From contig CAJNYU010000185.1 in NCBI GenBank assembly GCA_905331475.1, forward strand, positions 124,001 to 188,000: a DNA stretch of 64,000 nt. Direction: 5' to 3'. The notes beneath the pieces were generated by a model. It searched no databases. It was not told the origin of the DNA and saw only the letters and a program-made list of their open reading frames with translations. Below, piece after piece: positions 35,173-47,626 of the stretch; position 1 is the stretch's first letter; every line of letters begins with the position of its first letter. Origin of the DNA: Rotaria socialis. Its lineage: Eukaryota > Rotifera > Eurotatoria > Philodinida > Philodinidae. A program made the position numbers and the translations under genes.

Positions 35173-36782
35173 CTCAAGAAAAACAAAGCCACATAGCCGA
35201 TAATCGTTTCTATTATTTGCTTCTACTCTTTATTAATACTTCTGACACTCGTTTTTTATGAATTAAAATGTATTATTATCATTCATACGAAGTATGCTTC
35301 GTCGTTTCAATAATATGTTGATTACAATTGGTAGACGAATAACGTGTTTTATCCTGTAAAACTGTTCATTTCTTTGTGTACGTGTATGTATAAAAGCTAT
35401 TATTAATTTGCTTTGGGTTCAGTGTATCACGTATATGTTTATCTATTTTATATATCATTTTTGCATTTCTATTGTTAATGATATTTCTTCTCAAAAGAAA
35501 TACATTCTAAACATGTGATTATTTAGTTTATTAACGTTCAAAAAGTCAATGTTGATTGATAAAGATAAAATCATGAATAATCAAGACGACAAAAAAATAA
35601 ATCGATAGTTAATATGAAAAAGATTCATAACAGTTGGTCGAAAAGGTGATGATAGATTAATGAGATATTGTAATTGTTAAACAAAAACTAACATCAAATT
35701 TTGTCATGACATATTTATCTGATCAAAAAACAATTTGTTAAATTCATCAACTATTCCACTGAATTACTGTAAAAGAGTGTCACTTTATCGAGCAGTACTT
35801 TTTTTTTTATTTCATTTGGCAGATTCGAGGAAACTCTTACTACAATATTAAATGATTTCGAGGACAACGAAACACGCCCATATCAGATTTCGACACTTAT
35901 GAGACTTTTCGAATACCACTAAGGACTCATCTTAGATATTTCTAAGGCTTATTTTTGTATCGATGTCATATCGTGATTTGTAAGTGGGTGTCACTGTATA
36001 TTTCTCTAAGGTTTTTGTTTTTGTTCAGTACTGATCATAAGTTAAGAATGAGCATCTCAGAATTCCAAAATTCTCCATTAACAAAGAGCAAAATTTTAAG
36101 ATTCCGATCCGATAGTTTGAAAGTTGCTCCATACTCCTTTTATGTAACTTAGAAATGAATTGATATTTCAATAAATTACTTTCTCAACCATTGATCGTAT
36201 AATTAATATCAAGCCATAGATAATATTCACTAATATTTCTAGGATGTGATCAAATTTCTTCCTTTCTTCTTTTTCAGATAGAGAAGAAAAATCAAATAAA
36301 TAATAAAGAAAATTTTCGTGCAACTACTCAACATATACGTACATGCATATAAGCATACAAGAAAAAAATACGAGCAGCTATACGAAAAAGATTCATAAAC
36401 GACATAAACATTTAGCTAAAAGATATAATATAGATGAAATGCTTGTTTTACATTAATGATTGATTTTGTCAATAACAGTAAAAAAAAGAGATCGAATGCC
36501 ATTCAAAAAGAAAAACCCTCTCTCACACACACGCGCACGTCATATAATGAATAATAATTGAACAATGTACAAAATAAAATAAAATAAGATTAGTTTTCAC
36601 ACACATAAACAAGGAAGAAACAAAATAAATATTCCCGTATTATACGTTCGCATAGGCTTTTCATTCAAATGAGATAAATTCATAATTAAATTCGACTAGA
36701 GTCGTGCGACAAGATCGACAAGCAAAAGATGTATGAGGATAGATATAAGTCATATCACAACAAGAAAAACACATCGAATTTT
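35173..36782. other. convergent intergenic region
   Basis: 1.6 kb between the stops of converging genes. It is AT-rich with 3'UTR-like polyadenylation words, a CACACACGCGCACG run near 36525 and AAAATAAAATAAAATAAGA near 36575. No gene was seen. Confidence 0.5.
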
Positions 36783-39700
36783 TCATACGCCTCCCGTAAA
36801 ATTTATATAGTTTTCTGGAATTAGGCCAGTTTTACCATTAATTGTACCCATGAGCTAAATGAGAAAAAAATTTAATTAGTGTCTTACTCTCATGTAAACT
36901 AGAACAGCATAATAAAACTTACCCAACCAGGTTCTTTCGATGATCGAACTAGAAAAGATATTTTTATGTCAAATTTGTTTTCTATATGTAGATTTATTTA
37001 TAACTCACTCTGAGTAACAATTTCATTCGCGTTAAAAGATAATTCTGAATCGTTATCAGCCGCACAAGGATATAATGTTACACCTCGAGTTGGTCTGTAA
37101 AGATAAAAACATTTGGTATGAAAATTTTGACAAAAACAAATTAGATTTTTGACGAACAATTTCGGCGTAGGATTTGCGATGTTTGTTATCGATGATTTTC
37201 GTATTGTCGAGGATGGAGTAATTGTTGGCTCAGTTTTTGATGATATTGAAAGATTTGTACTTGCGGTCGATAAACGACTTTGAGTGTCAGATAATGATAT
37301 TTGTTTGGCAAACGATGATGATGATGATGAGATTGAGCGTATTTGACTGCTAATACCACTGAATGGATTCAAACCTTATTGAATGTCATAGAACTCTTTA
37401 TGAGAGAAGTCAATGCATTGAAACGTTCTACTTACTTGGTGTTGGTTGAACAGTAGCGGATATATTACTAAGAGATTCTAAACTACTGCTCGAACTTGCT
37501 AAAAACAATAAAGGGAATATTAAAGTTTTGATAATATTTACATAGTATCTTAACTGAAAGAAAATATAAAAAATTTTGGCAACACTCTCAATACTTCATC
37601 ATATTAGATTGCTTTTGGGTGAAGAAACATGTCAATTCTAAAACATATATTCAAAATCTTTTGAATGATTGTGAAATCATATTAGTTATTCGAGAAAAAG
37701 ATCGCAGAGAATATAATTTTGTTTTCGAGTTCCGTTAATGTACAAAAGGGTTTTACGGTACGGCAATGCTACTTAGTCTACGACCTATGTTAGAAATGTA
37801 TGGGATAGTATGATTGACGAAAAAAAAATATGCGCCAAAAGTAAATCAACATCAATAGTTAGTGCCAAAAAAAGCTCAACTTTTCAACTTTAATCAGTAA
37901 CATAATTCATGGCAAGTAAAAAACTATTGCGGAAGAAGATAAATCCAATGGATTTTGAGCTCTCGTATTTTTAAATCAATAATGATTTTTTTATTTTGAC
38001 TATCCAGTGAGGTAACACATGCTCGAAAATAGTCTGCATCCACAAAAAGAAAACATTTTGGCATGTTAAGTTCTCTAATTAGAAATTACAGCTAAAATAT
38101 TCAAAATGAATGAATTTAACTAACTATACAAAACAATTTTCAGCTCAACTTACAGATCATTTTCGAGTACGAGTTCGCTCACTCGACAATAGAAATCGAT
38201 AATTAAAATTTTATTCATAAATATGGTACACTTCTCAAGCATCGTGATTACTATTCAATGCAAACGCTTTCGAACATCTCTTGTTATGTTCGTTTGATTC
38301 AACAAGCGATTGAACTTATTTCATTTTGTTTTATTTTTAATTTCAACTTTCTAACTATTTGCTTCTGAAGAACATCGTTAGTCACTGGAGTGATTGCAGA
38401 ACTGTATTATCGAAGAAAATCTTGCTCAACAAAACTTCTGTCGAGTTTTAATCCAATTTATTTGCCTAGCTGTATTTGTCGAATCATTCAATTTTTTTAT
38501 ACGTAATTTTTTTCTCTTCAGTTTCGTGCTTTCTGAATGTTGTTCATATCAACAAATTATATTCTACTTACATTCTTTTCTAACGGTATCTTCTGGCATA
38601 GGAGGAAATAAATGTTTATTTGTTTCATTGATATGATAATCCGGATTATATAAACCTCGTCGGCGCGCATCAGCTGTTGTTTCAATCATGTCGTTGGTCG
38701 GTGGTGGTGCTCGCCTTACAATAGACTAAAACAATAACATTGACGGTTTTCTTTTCTATATTTGAAATTATTATTATTATTATTATATAATTACAGCTAA
38801 TGATGATAGTGAATTGCTTAGATTGACGCCAGTAGGTTGATCTTGTTCACTTGAGCCAACCATTTCATCGATATCTTGTTGTTCAAGTTTAGATTGAAAC
38901 ATTTTTTCATTATGTATTATAATTAATTCAACAATAGCATTACGAAATTTTATATCATATATAGATGAAACAGTTTCAAATTCAGGCCGAAGTAATGATG
39001 GACCAAAGCAAACACCTAAGTTGACAGGAGTCATAAGATTTTTTTCATTATGTTGAGACACTCTAAATATGAAAAAAAATGAATTTACTTGATCTCAGAG
39101 TGAAAAGTAAGTATTTACTTATGTAAATGTGACATCAGAATATATAATAAATCATAATTATGTTTAGGTAATTCTTTTAATAAAGTATGAAGTGTTCGAA
39201 TACGATCAGCTTTATCGTCAATCACTAAATTTAATAAATAACGTTTTTAGACGACAGGAAAAAAACGTCTGCTGAAAATCTTTATACTTGCTGCTTCGAT
39301 GAATCTATTGTGTAATTTAAACGTAAAAACAGGTTCTTTTAATGTTCGTAAATAAAGTTTAAGTGCTGAACATATAGTTTTAAGTTCTATATCTTCTTCG
39401 ACGGGTGTTGCTAATCGTTGTGCAAGTGTTTTATGTGCATCTGAAACAATGAAATATCGTTTTGTTGTTGCTATCGTTTAAATAAAAATACACTACCAAA
39501 ATGACCAGCTACTACAGAATTAACTTTCGATTGCATTCCAACAACCCGATAAAGACCTTGCTCATCAAGACCACGCCGTTCAATTACTTGAATACACTTC
39601 TTAACAAAATCAATGCCCGAGTCATCCAATTCATCTAAATCGACAACACGATTTTATGATTTTTCTTTTTCGTTAGAAATGTATTATTCAAGCTTTTACT

Positions 39701-42637
39701 TTGCATTTCAGGCTTTGATGATAGTTCTGGTTTAGATACATGTATTAGCCCGCCAGTAATGGATACCCATCCTTCGAAATCTTCTTCATTCATAGCTTGA
39801 AATGTAAATATTAGCATTTTTTCCGATGATGCGCCTTTTTCAATCACATGTAAATCAAACATGAAGCGTTTATCCAATTTTTCATCAGCCGGATGAACAA
39901 AACAATGACGAACAAAAACATCGTAGGGAGTTAACTAGAATTTAATTTTATAAAAATAGATGTTTTAAAAAAGAAGTACGATAAGCGTTGCTATTTCAAT
40001 AGTAGTGGATCGATGCAAATGAAACTAGTCATTTCGCGTGTTAGTCAAAACGAAATTGTGCTTAGGTAATAGGCTAACCATGAAAATCTCTTGATTGTGT
40101 CTTCGTTGGTCAGACAAGTCTATGTACGTCATATGAGTGATGAAAGTTCTGAAAAAGAATTTTAGACCTTGAATTATTTCTGCAGCAGTACTGTATTCTC
40201 TTGTTTCTCTATGTTGTTTAACTCAACATTGTGGTTTTCTTCGAAAACACCGATCAGGAAGTGATTTTGTGAATATGGAATTAAAAGTTTGCACAACAGA
40301 AAAGACATCTTTATTATAGACCTTTATTTTAAAACTATCAGTAGCGATACTCTCATCCTGAAATGGGATCATTGTTTCTGCTGACTAATAAATGTGGAAA
40401 CTTCGGATTTCATCCGAGAGTTATGTGTACTGCAAAAAGTGCATGGGACTTATGAGTCATTCTAGAATGTCTGAACACCAAAATCGTCATGAGAAACTAG
40501 GCGATTTGATTTCTGGATGCAGTTTTTGTGCATTTTGAGACGTTTTTCAGGCGATGTTTCGTTAGAAAGCTACGGTTTAGTTCAAAACTAACACCAGATT
40601 CAGAATCAGCGTTAAAAACTGAGATGATTTATATATGTTGTGGATAATTCTAAGAAAAATGTTTTTTTTGAAAAATCTCTGTACTCCCCCTCAGGGATGG
40701 TCTGATCAAAAATGACAATTTTTTCGATAATTCAGTCATTTCTTGACGGATCCTTCTCATCTTCGAACTCGACCTAGATATTGATGAGACAATTCTGTGC
40801 GCAAAATTTCAGCTCAATCGAATATAGTTGTGAAGAGTTATCGAATAAATGGACGACCGGACACACTGACCGATTCTATAGTGTACTCTTTTTTTTTTTG
40901 AGTACACAAAAACATTCCATATAAATAAATTCGATCTTCTTTGCAACATACAAAGTCATATTTTTTATTTAGAACTATTCATTATTCGATATTTTTTAAT
41001 AGCAATTGACTAAGTTTACCAACATACGTAGATATATTCAAAGAACGCATCGTATAAATCCTTTGTATTTTTATTGTGATATTAATTATTATTGCGATTA
41101 AACTCTTTGAAAATACCTGTTTTGTACTTGTTTGAGTAAATGTAATCAATCGAAGTAGACCAATATCTTTTCTATATTGACAATAGTGTTTAGTTGCTGC
41201 AGTGGTACCAATAATTTTATCTAATGGAAAATATTTGAAATGAAACAAAAACACATTGATACATATATATATAGTTGTTTCTATCACATACTTCGTTCAA
41301 TAAGAAATAGATAACCTTCACGATCGAATTCTTGATTTTTAAGTAAATGTTCTTCTGGTCTCTGAAAAAAATCTCAGAAATTTTAGGATTTTTGATTATT
41401 TACTTTATCTTACCATTAACATTTTCCACTTTAAATCTTCACCTTCTCGTTGAAAACAATCAAAATTTTCTCGACACTAAAAATTCAAAGTAACATTTGT
41501 TTTTGCTGTTTTGCACTAATGTTTTTTTTCTTACTTTTAAAACACGATGATGTAAAAATCGAATAAAATAATCAAATTCTTTATAAATTTCTTGTCCTAA
41601 AAAATATTATTTAATTAAAAAAAGTCACGTAAAATGGCTCTACTCTTGTTTTACCTGCATGATAGAATGATAGAAAATTCAGCATTAAGGCTAACAACTA
41701 CAGAAAGGAAAAATAACTCTTTTCAATGGAATAGAAAAACTAATATTTGAATTTACTGTTTCAACAAAATCAAATTTTTTTCTTTCTTGTACTTGTTGTA
41801 ATAAAAAAACATAATCAAGTGTTTCTTCTCGAAACTTTTTTGTTTGCATTTGAAGATTTGCATCAGCCTAAAAGAATTAGACGAATAGTACAGAAATTGA
41901 ATATTTAATAGATAGCTTACTTCTTGAAATAAATCAGATCGTTTGGTTGGTATTTTCATATTATTTTCAACCATTGCACAATAACGTTGTGTTGTTTTAT
42001 CGAATTCTTTTTTCTTATTCTAGTAATTAAAAGTTTGAGAAAAAATTAAAAAATTCGTATTTACAAACTTTTGCTTTGCCAATTGTTGTTTTTCGAAATT
42101 CATCTAATTTTTTTAAATAGGTTTCAGATGAAACATTCTATTTGAAATAGCAAAAAGAAAAGAATTTATATAGATCAATTATTGATTTATAAAAACTTAC
42201 AAGTGCATCTCGTGCTTCCTCTATTCGATGTAACACTTCACCCATGTATGAAAGTGATGACTCTAATTTAAAAAATCAAAGCAAAGTTTCACAATATTTT
42301 TCCACTATAAATAGCAAACCTATATCACGTTCTTCGTCTGTCTGTTTACTTCCAACAACAAAAAATTTAAAACTTTTCAATGTTTCTGCAACACTGCGTG
42401 ATGCTTTTGATAAAGCTAGAAACGAAACAGTTCTCATTATTTATTTGTTTCAACGTAATTGTATAATTTAAACATACTTTTATTTGCTACCATAACTTCA
42501 TTTAACTTTTTAATTAAAGTTTTTATTGCATTCGATGTATTTTCAAGTTCATTTTCATGCTGACGTAATTTTTCGCGAAATTCAGGCGAATCAGTAAGTG
42601 CCTCAGTAAACTCAAGTGCTGGTAATTTAAGTACCAT
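36783..42637 (-). CDS. GRAF/oligophrenin-type BAR-PH-RhoGAP-SH3 protein
   Basis: Rho GTPase-activating protein of the ARHGAP26/10/42/OPHN1 group, which couples membrane curvature and endocytosis to Rho/Cdc42 switching. Many small exons. The start MVLKLPALEFTEALTDSPEF is the family's BAR-domain opening. BAR helices occupy roughly 41400-42637. The PH domain spans 41340 to 39640 (DREGYLFLIE, HYCQYRKDIG, DKRFMFDLHV, NEEDFEGW). RhoGAP is at about 39640-38780. It has the arginine-finger region RRGLDEQGLYRVVG, LKLYLRTLKEPVF, PKHNYDLLYILMSHL and NLMTPVNLGVCFGPSLL. A Ser-rich linker (37150-37375) leads to a C-terminal SH3 (LYPCAADNDSELSFN, GTINGKTGLIPENYINF). The intron between the two PH exons (about 39936-41118) carries a dispersed repeat. 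Another 1-kb intron lies near 37500-38570. Confidence 0.92.
40388..40912. mobile_element. dispersed repeat, copy 1 (inside GRAF-type gene intron)
   Basis: It shares a start like AAATGTGGAAAC(T/A)TCGGATTT and a middle around CCCTCAGGGATGGTCTG. It also shares the end CGATTCTATAGTGTACTC-T(n)-GAGTACAC with the element at 54857-55310. This copy is longer in its left half and lacks the left inverted arm. The right end is itself a small hairpin (GTGTACTC at 40881-40888, GAGTACAC at 40900-40907). Confidence 0.75.
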
Positions 42638-42895
42638 AGTTTTATTTTTGTATTAAAAACAGGCTGATATTGATATTAATTAAAAAAATCTCGAAAATAA
42701 ATACATAATATGAAACAAATAAAAAAAAGCAGAGTAACTTGTATGATTATTGTGCTCTTTTTCTCACATTTCTATATTACATGCTAGCAACTTGAAACAG
42801 AAAGCGTCGTAAAGTGCGTATGCATAACTACGATCTATACAAAGAAGGAAGGCTAGTAACAAGTTGAAAGGAAGGGAAAGAAATTCCGTTTTCTC

Positions 42896-42924
42896 TCTTG
42901 CTCTCTCTCTCTCTCTCTCTCTCT
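42896..42924. repeat. (CT)n microsatellite
   Basis: Pure CTCTCT tract about 260 bases upstream of the GRAF-type gene start. Confidence 0.9.
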
Positions 42925-43371
42925 TCTTATTTCTATGCATATTACTCGGCAAGTCGTCTTTGTCTTTTAACGGCTGCTACTACTGTGTGTATTTACGTTA
43001 TCAGAGTCCGCTTGGCTCTTCCGCCTGCTTAAAAAACAGAAAGAGAACAAATGGCACAATGGTGCTTATATGTGCGTATAGCAATTATGGACAGCAAGTC
43101 ATTTTCTGCCGTCCTGCCATGATCACCTCTTTCTCTTAGACTCGTGCCTCAACACATCGAGATATATACACACTAGCATCATTGCATATCCAGCTGTGTC
43201 TTTCTGATAGAATCGCATAAAAATTACGCGTGCCCTAGTCTTACTTTAATCGACATATCATGTTGATCTCATACATATATCCGTAATGATTATTGGGCGA
43301 CGATGGTAGTATCGAAAGGGAAAAGAGAGGGAGATAGAGACTTCTACAAGTTCTACTCCCACTACTGCTGC

Positions 43372-43379
43372 TGACGTCA
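43372..43379. promoter_or_regulatory. CRE-like palindrome TGACGTCA
   Basis: Perfect 8-bp consensus for CREB/ATF bZIP factors in a divergent intergenic region. One chance match is not improbable, so its function is speculative. Confidence 0.3.
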
Positions 43380-44979
43380 TAAATGGCCTCGGAGTATGAG
43401 TTGGACGCGCACAATCTGTCTGTTGTTTATATCTTTAATAACAAGGCCACACGGACGATTAGATAAGTTTCATACATTGTACAAATCAGAATCTGCATTC
43501 ATAGACAAGCTCTCTCTCTCTCCCTCTCTCTCGATAAATTTGTTTTCGACAATTCTATAAAGTCTACTATAATATGAAACTAATCAAGCCGTTTGCTTAT
43601 TTTGACCAAAACCATTAGATTATAATGTATATAAACAGAGAATATGAACTTCTTTATAAGCAACACATCTGGCTAAGAAATAATCAATAGTAATTTTTAC
43701 TAATTTAGATTAGGCGAGTTTTATGATTCATCAGAAAGATTATTTTGCTGGGCCAATGAAATAGAATATGAGGGAACACATGTAAAAAGTGAAGATGGAA
43801 GTGCGCACAATAACTTTTTTTTTCTTCTAAATATATGGATGTCACGGTAACAAACAGCTAAGAATTTATACGATTATTATGTACAGAGAGTAGATGAGGC
43901 AAATATTATTTCAAGCTTCCTCTTTTGCATGGTTATGATTGAGATAAAGGAAAAATCAACAAAATTATTTAATCAATGATTTCGAAGACTAGCTTTAGCG
44001 TTGCTGAGGCACATTTGTCGAAAAGTGGGTTCTATGTAACATGGAGTCGTGGTTACATGTTTCTTAATTAAAAACACAGTCAGATAATGTTAAATTTACA
44101 GAATCATTTAATCTTGTTGTTTTATTTTTATCGAGAAATATATTTGATCCATTGAAATTTTAGTTTTTTATACAACATATGCTATTCTATGATCTGGTGC
44201 TGCTTTCATGCTAATAAGACACCAAAGTTCTTTATCTGATATATTATTCTATATCTTTTTCTCACACAATTCTGCATGAGATACTCAGTGATTTTCTAGC
44301 TTACATTACTCACTGTATTCTTTAAAATTGCCACAAATAAATATAAGTGCTTCCAAGAGATATCATGAAACAAAACTATAAAATATCTAAATGATTAGTA
44401 GCACGAGAGTATCACTCATCTGCTTGTCATAGAATGAAAAATTAAATATAAGACAAGACAATTGTATGTTCTAAGCAAACATAATATTAATTGCAATCTT
44501 TTTTTAGAAAATTTGACATGCTATTTCGATTATTTTCTTATTAATTACGAATATTATTTATCTTAATTAATAAATAGTTAAAAGTAAATCAACAATGAGG
44601 AGAACAGAAAGAAAAAACAGCAGCATGTAATGTAAATCGTCAATGATTCATAATTAATGATGATTCATTCTATGATATTAACGACCAATCGAATTCAAGT
44701 AAGTAAAAAATCTTTTTTTTTCGAACAGAAACAATCAATTCAATAATAATTTTTAAAGAGAAATTTTCTAAAACTAATTTAATACATATTCATTTGTAAA
44801 GATACCATGTTCGAATATTGCTCACATTTCATTGGAGGAGGATTATACCAAATTTTGTAAACATCATCAGTTTCATATTCAGTTGTTGTTATTTTTTCGT
44901 TTATTGATAATATTGAATCTCTACAATGATATAAACGTCGTCTTTTTCTAAATTTTAGAGTAAAGATTAATATTCGATC

Positions 44980-47133
44980 ATGTCGACGCCATCGGCTAAG
45001 ACACCAACAAAAACGGCAGCTACAACGGCAACTGGTAAAAAGGTCATTAATTCACATTCAAATCGTACATTGAATAACAATGGTCTTATGCGTTTTTCAC
45101 GTGGTCGCATGTTCCATCGACGTGCTTTATATCGTATCAGTAAATGGAAAACTGACCAGGCTAAATTAAAAGGAGATAAAACAAAGAAAACAGCTGGTAG
45201 TATTAAAAAGAAAAAAAGTACATCAGCACTTAAAAAGAAACCAATTGGTGGAGATCGTAATGGAAAAGAACGTCTTGTACGAACAAAACGATTTGTACGT
45301 AGATTTAAATTTTTCGTTTTTTTGTAACCTATTTCTTATGAACTTTGTAGCCTCGTTTTTATCCAACTGAAGAACGACCAAAGAAATTTAGCGTTAAACG
45401 TAAACGATTCGGTGATCATCCACGCCGTTTTCGATCAACACTTACACCCGGTACTGTCGTTATTCTTGTTGCTGGTAAACATGCCGGAAAAGTAAGGAGT
45501 AAAAGTCTAAGATGAATTAGTATTTCTATTTTTCTTTTCGTATTTTGTAGCGTGTCGTTGTTGTTAAACATTTGTCATCTGGACTTTTATTAGTTACTGG
45601 TAAATACACAACGATTGAATTTTTAACAATCAATCTCTATTTGTTCATTTAGGCCCACATAAATTAAATGGCGTACCATTACGTCGTGTCAATCAAATTT
45701 ATGTCATAGCAACAAGCACAAAACTTGATTTATCATCGGCCAAATTTGATAATTTAGATGATAAATTCTTCAAACGTGTTCGTCCGGCCAAGAAAAATGC
45801 TGAGAAAGATATCTTCGATTCTAAGAAAGAGGTGAGATGATCTTGCTTGTATAAGTTCAGAAGTTAGTATAAAATTATTTTCATAGACGTACCAGATCTA
45901 ATACTGAGACCGAAAGTTCACTTGCGATGAGAACAAAAGAAAAATTTTGAGAGCGTTTCATCTACTGACAGTCCTAGAAACATCCATTGAATTCGGACAT
46001 GAAATGTATTTTTTTCTGCATACATATCGAATAGTCTGTAATGAATGATAATCAAACCATTTGCATTTGTACTTGAGATTAGATTTGAAAACAAAGTCAT
46101 GACTACGAATGAGAGCCAGAAGAAATCTTATTAGCAAAATTTTATTTATGTTCAAACTGCTTCAGTCTCTCTGACAGAATCACTAAGATTGTTTTAATGC
46201 AGTAGTACCGGACTTTTTGTTTTTGCCCTTGTTTTATTTTTTACCTGACATCAACCTTCAAATGTATTGACGAACAACAACTTCTCTGTTGAAACAGTTC
46301 TATTAATGACTCAGATTAAACAAACCAACTGACGATATGACGAGATAATATTTTCTATATGTTTGACTGTCCAAAACTTTCTAGTAATTTATACAAAACA
46401 AAAACTCATAGATTGTATAATTTAAAAGTATCAGCTATTTCGAAAGATTCTAATTTGATTCAACTGTCACGGTATCTTACACTACCATTCTCGAAATGAA
46501 ATTCTCCATGAAACACTAACTTCTTTTGCCATTGAGAAGTAGATTCTACATGTATGGATATGAGAGAGTACATGTAATCGGATACCTATTGGTAGCAAGC
46601 AACGGTGATGGAATTCGTTGGTTCGTATGACGCATAATATATTCAATATGCTGATCAAAGATTCAGTTTTTTCACTGAGAAAACCTTATATCTAAGTAAT
46701 GCTATCGAATAAATTCATTTTCTTTTGACTATGTTCATGACATGAACCATTTACGTCAAATCAAACAATTAGTATCAAAACTCGCTTGAGTCATCAAGAA
46801 AAAACAAATTTCCTATAGTGTTTCACTCATTTGAATTAGCAAAACCACCGTTTTTTTTTTGTTTTCATCGAATAATCAATTTGCCTGTAAGGTTTTTATA
46901 AACTTTTATATAAAATCTGAACTTGCAAAAACAACAACAACAACAATTGAATTTTTTTAAATTTATTCTAGAAAACACCACTTAGCGCTGAACGCCGCGA
47001 AGCACAACGTACCACCGATGTCGCAGTTCTTAATGCAATTAAAGCTCATGCCGACTCAAGACTCCTCCGTCGGTATCTTAAGAGTCGTTTTCAACTTTGG
47101 AATGGTGTTTTACCACACAAATTGAAATTTTAA
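44980..47133 (+). CDS. RPL6: 60S ribosomal protein L6 (eL6)
   Basis: Large-subunit ribosomal protein. Exons 44980-45294, 45351-45491, 45551-45599, 45653-45831 and 46972-47133 give 281 residues, near the usual 280-290. The N-terminus is Lys/Ala/Thr-rich. The conserved core shows FYPTEERPKK, TLTPGTVVILVAGKHAGK, RVVVVKHLSSGLLLVTGP, LNGVPLRRVNQIYVIATS and KLDLSSAKF. The C-terminus ends YLKSRFQLWNGVLPHKLKF, matching the family's NGxxPHKLxF end. The first three introns are 49-61 bases and the fourth is 1.14 kb. I looked in that intron for a box C/D snoRNA, as ribosomal-protein introns often host them, and saw no convincing pair of boxes. Confidence 0.96.
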
Positions 47134-47626
47134 AACACAATAAGATAATAAGAAAGAAAAGTAAAACAAAAAACAACAGTAGTAACAAAAAATTAAGTTC
47201 ATCGTATATAACAACCGTTTACGTACTATCGTTTTGTTGTTTTTTGTTTTTGATTTCATACTGAAAAATTCTTTTTCTTTTCTATTCATAGGAAAAAAGT
47301 ATGATGAAAAGGAAAAAAATAAAATAAAAATGCAAAACGAAAAAAAAAGTCGAATCATATATGATTATCGTCGTTTTATTAATTTGATCAGACTGATGTT
47401 TCATTTCATTTTCACCGTTTTTCTCTTCTCTTTTTCATCTATTGTTTGTCGAAAACAACAATCAATACATAATGGAACAAACACTTATCGTTGGTTGACG
47501 TTTTCTTTCTGTTAGCCTTTTTTTTCTTCTTTTATTTCATAGTGAGAATCGACTGTTCGAGTGAAACAAGAGGTGAGAAACATAAGTACGGTTAAATAGG
47601 CGCACAGAAGTTTTTCTTTTTTTACG
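47134..47626. other. short intergenic spacer
   Basis: About 490 bases between eL6 and the ankyrin gene, rich in T and GAAAAA runs. Open frames here are compositional. Confidence 0.5.

Larger units (their letters stand above)
42638..44979. other. divergent intergenic region
   Basis: 2.3 kb between two divergently transcribed genes. It holds pyrimidine tracts at 42896-42924 and 43511-43533 and a GC-richer stretch with a perfect TGACGTCA at 43372-43379. No gene was recognised. Confidence 0.5.

Noticed and set aside
42864..43139. 91-codon plus-strand frame
   Set aside because: It is created by the (CT)n microsatellite, which reads as Leu-Ser repeats.
45901..45970. Possible box C/D snoRNA in eL6 intron 4 (GCGATGA and CTGA)
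   Set aside because: The C box has a mismatch, spacing is too short, and no terminal stem is visible.
47234..47515. 93-codon plus-strand frame downstream of eL6
   Set aside because: Phe/Lys-rich product of T and A runs in the 3' region.
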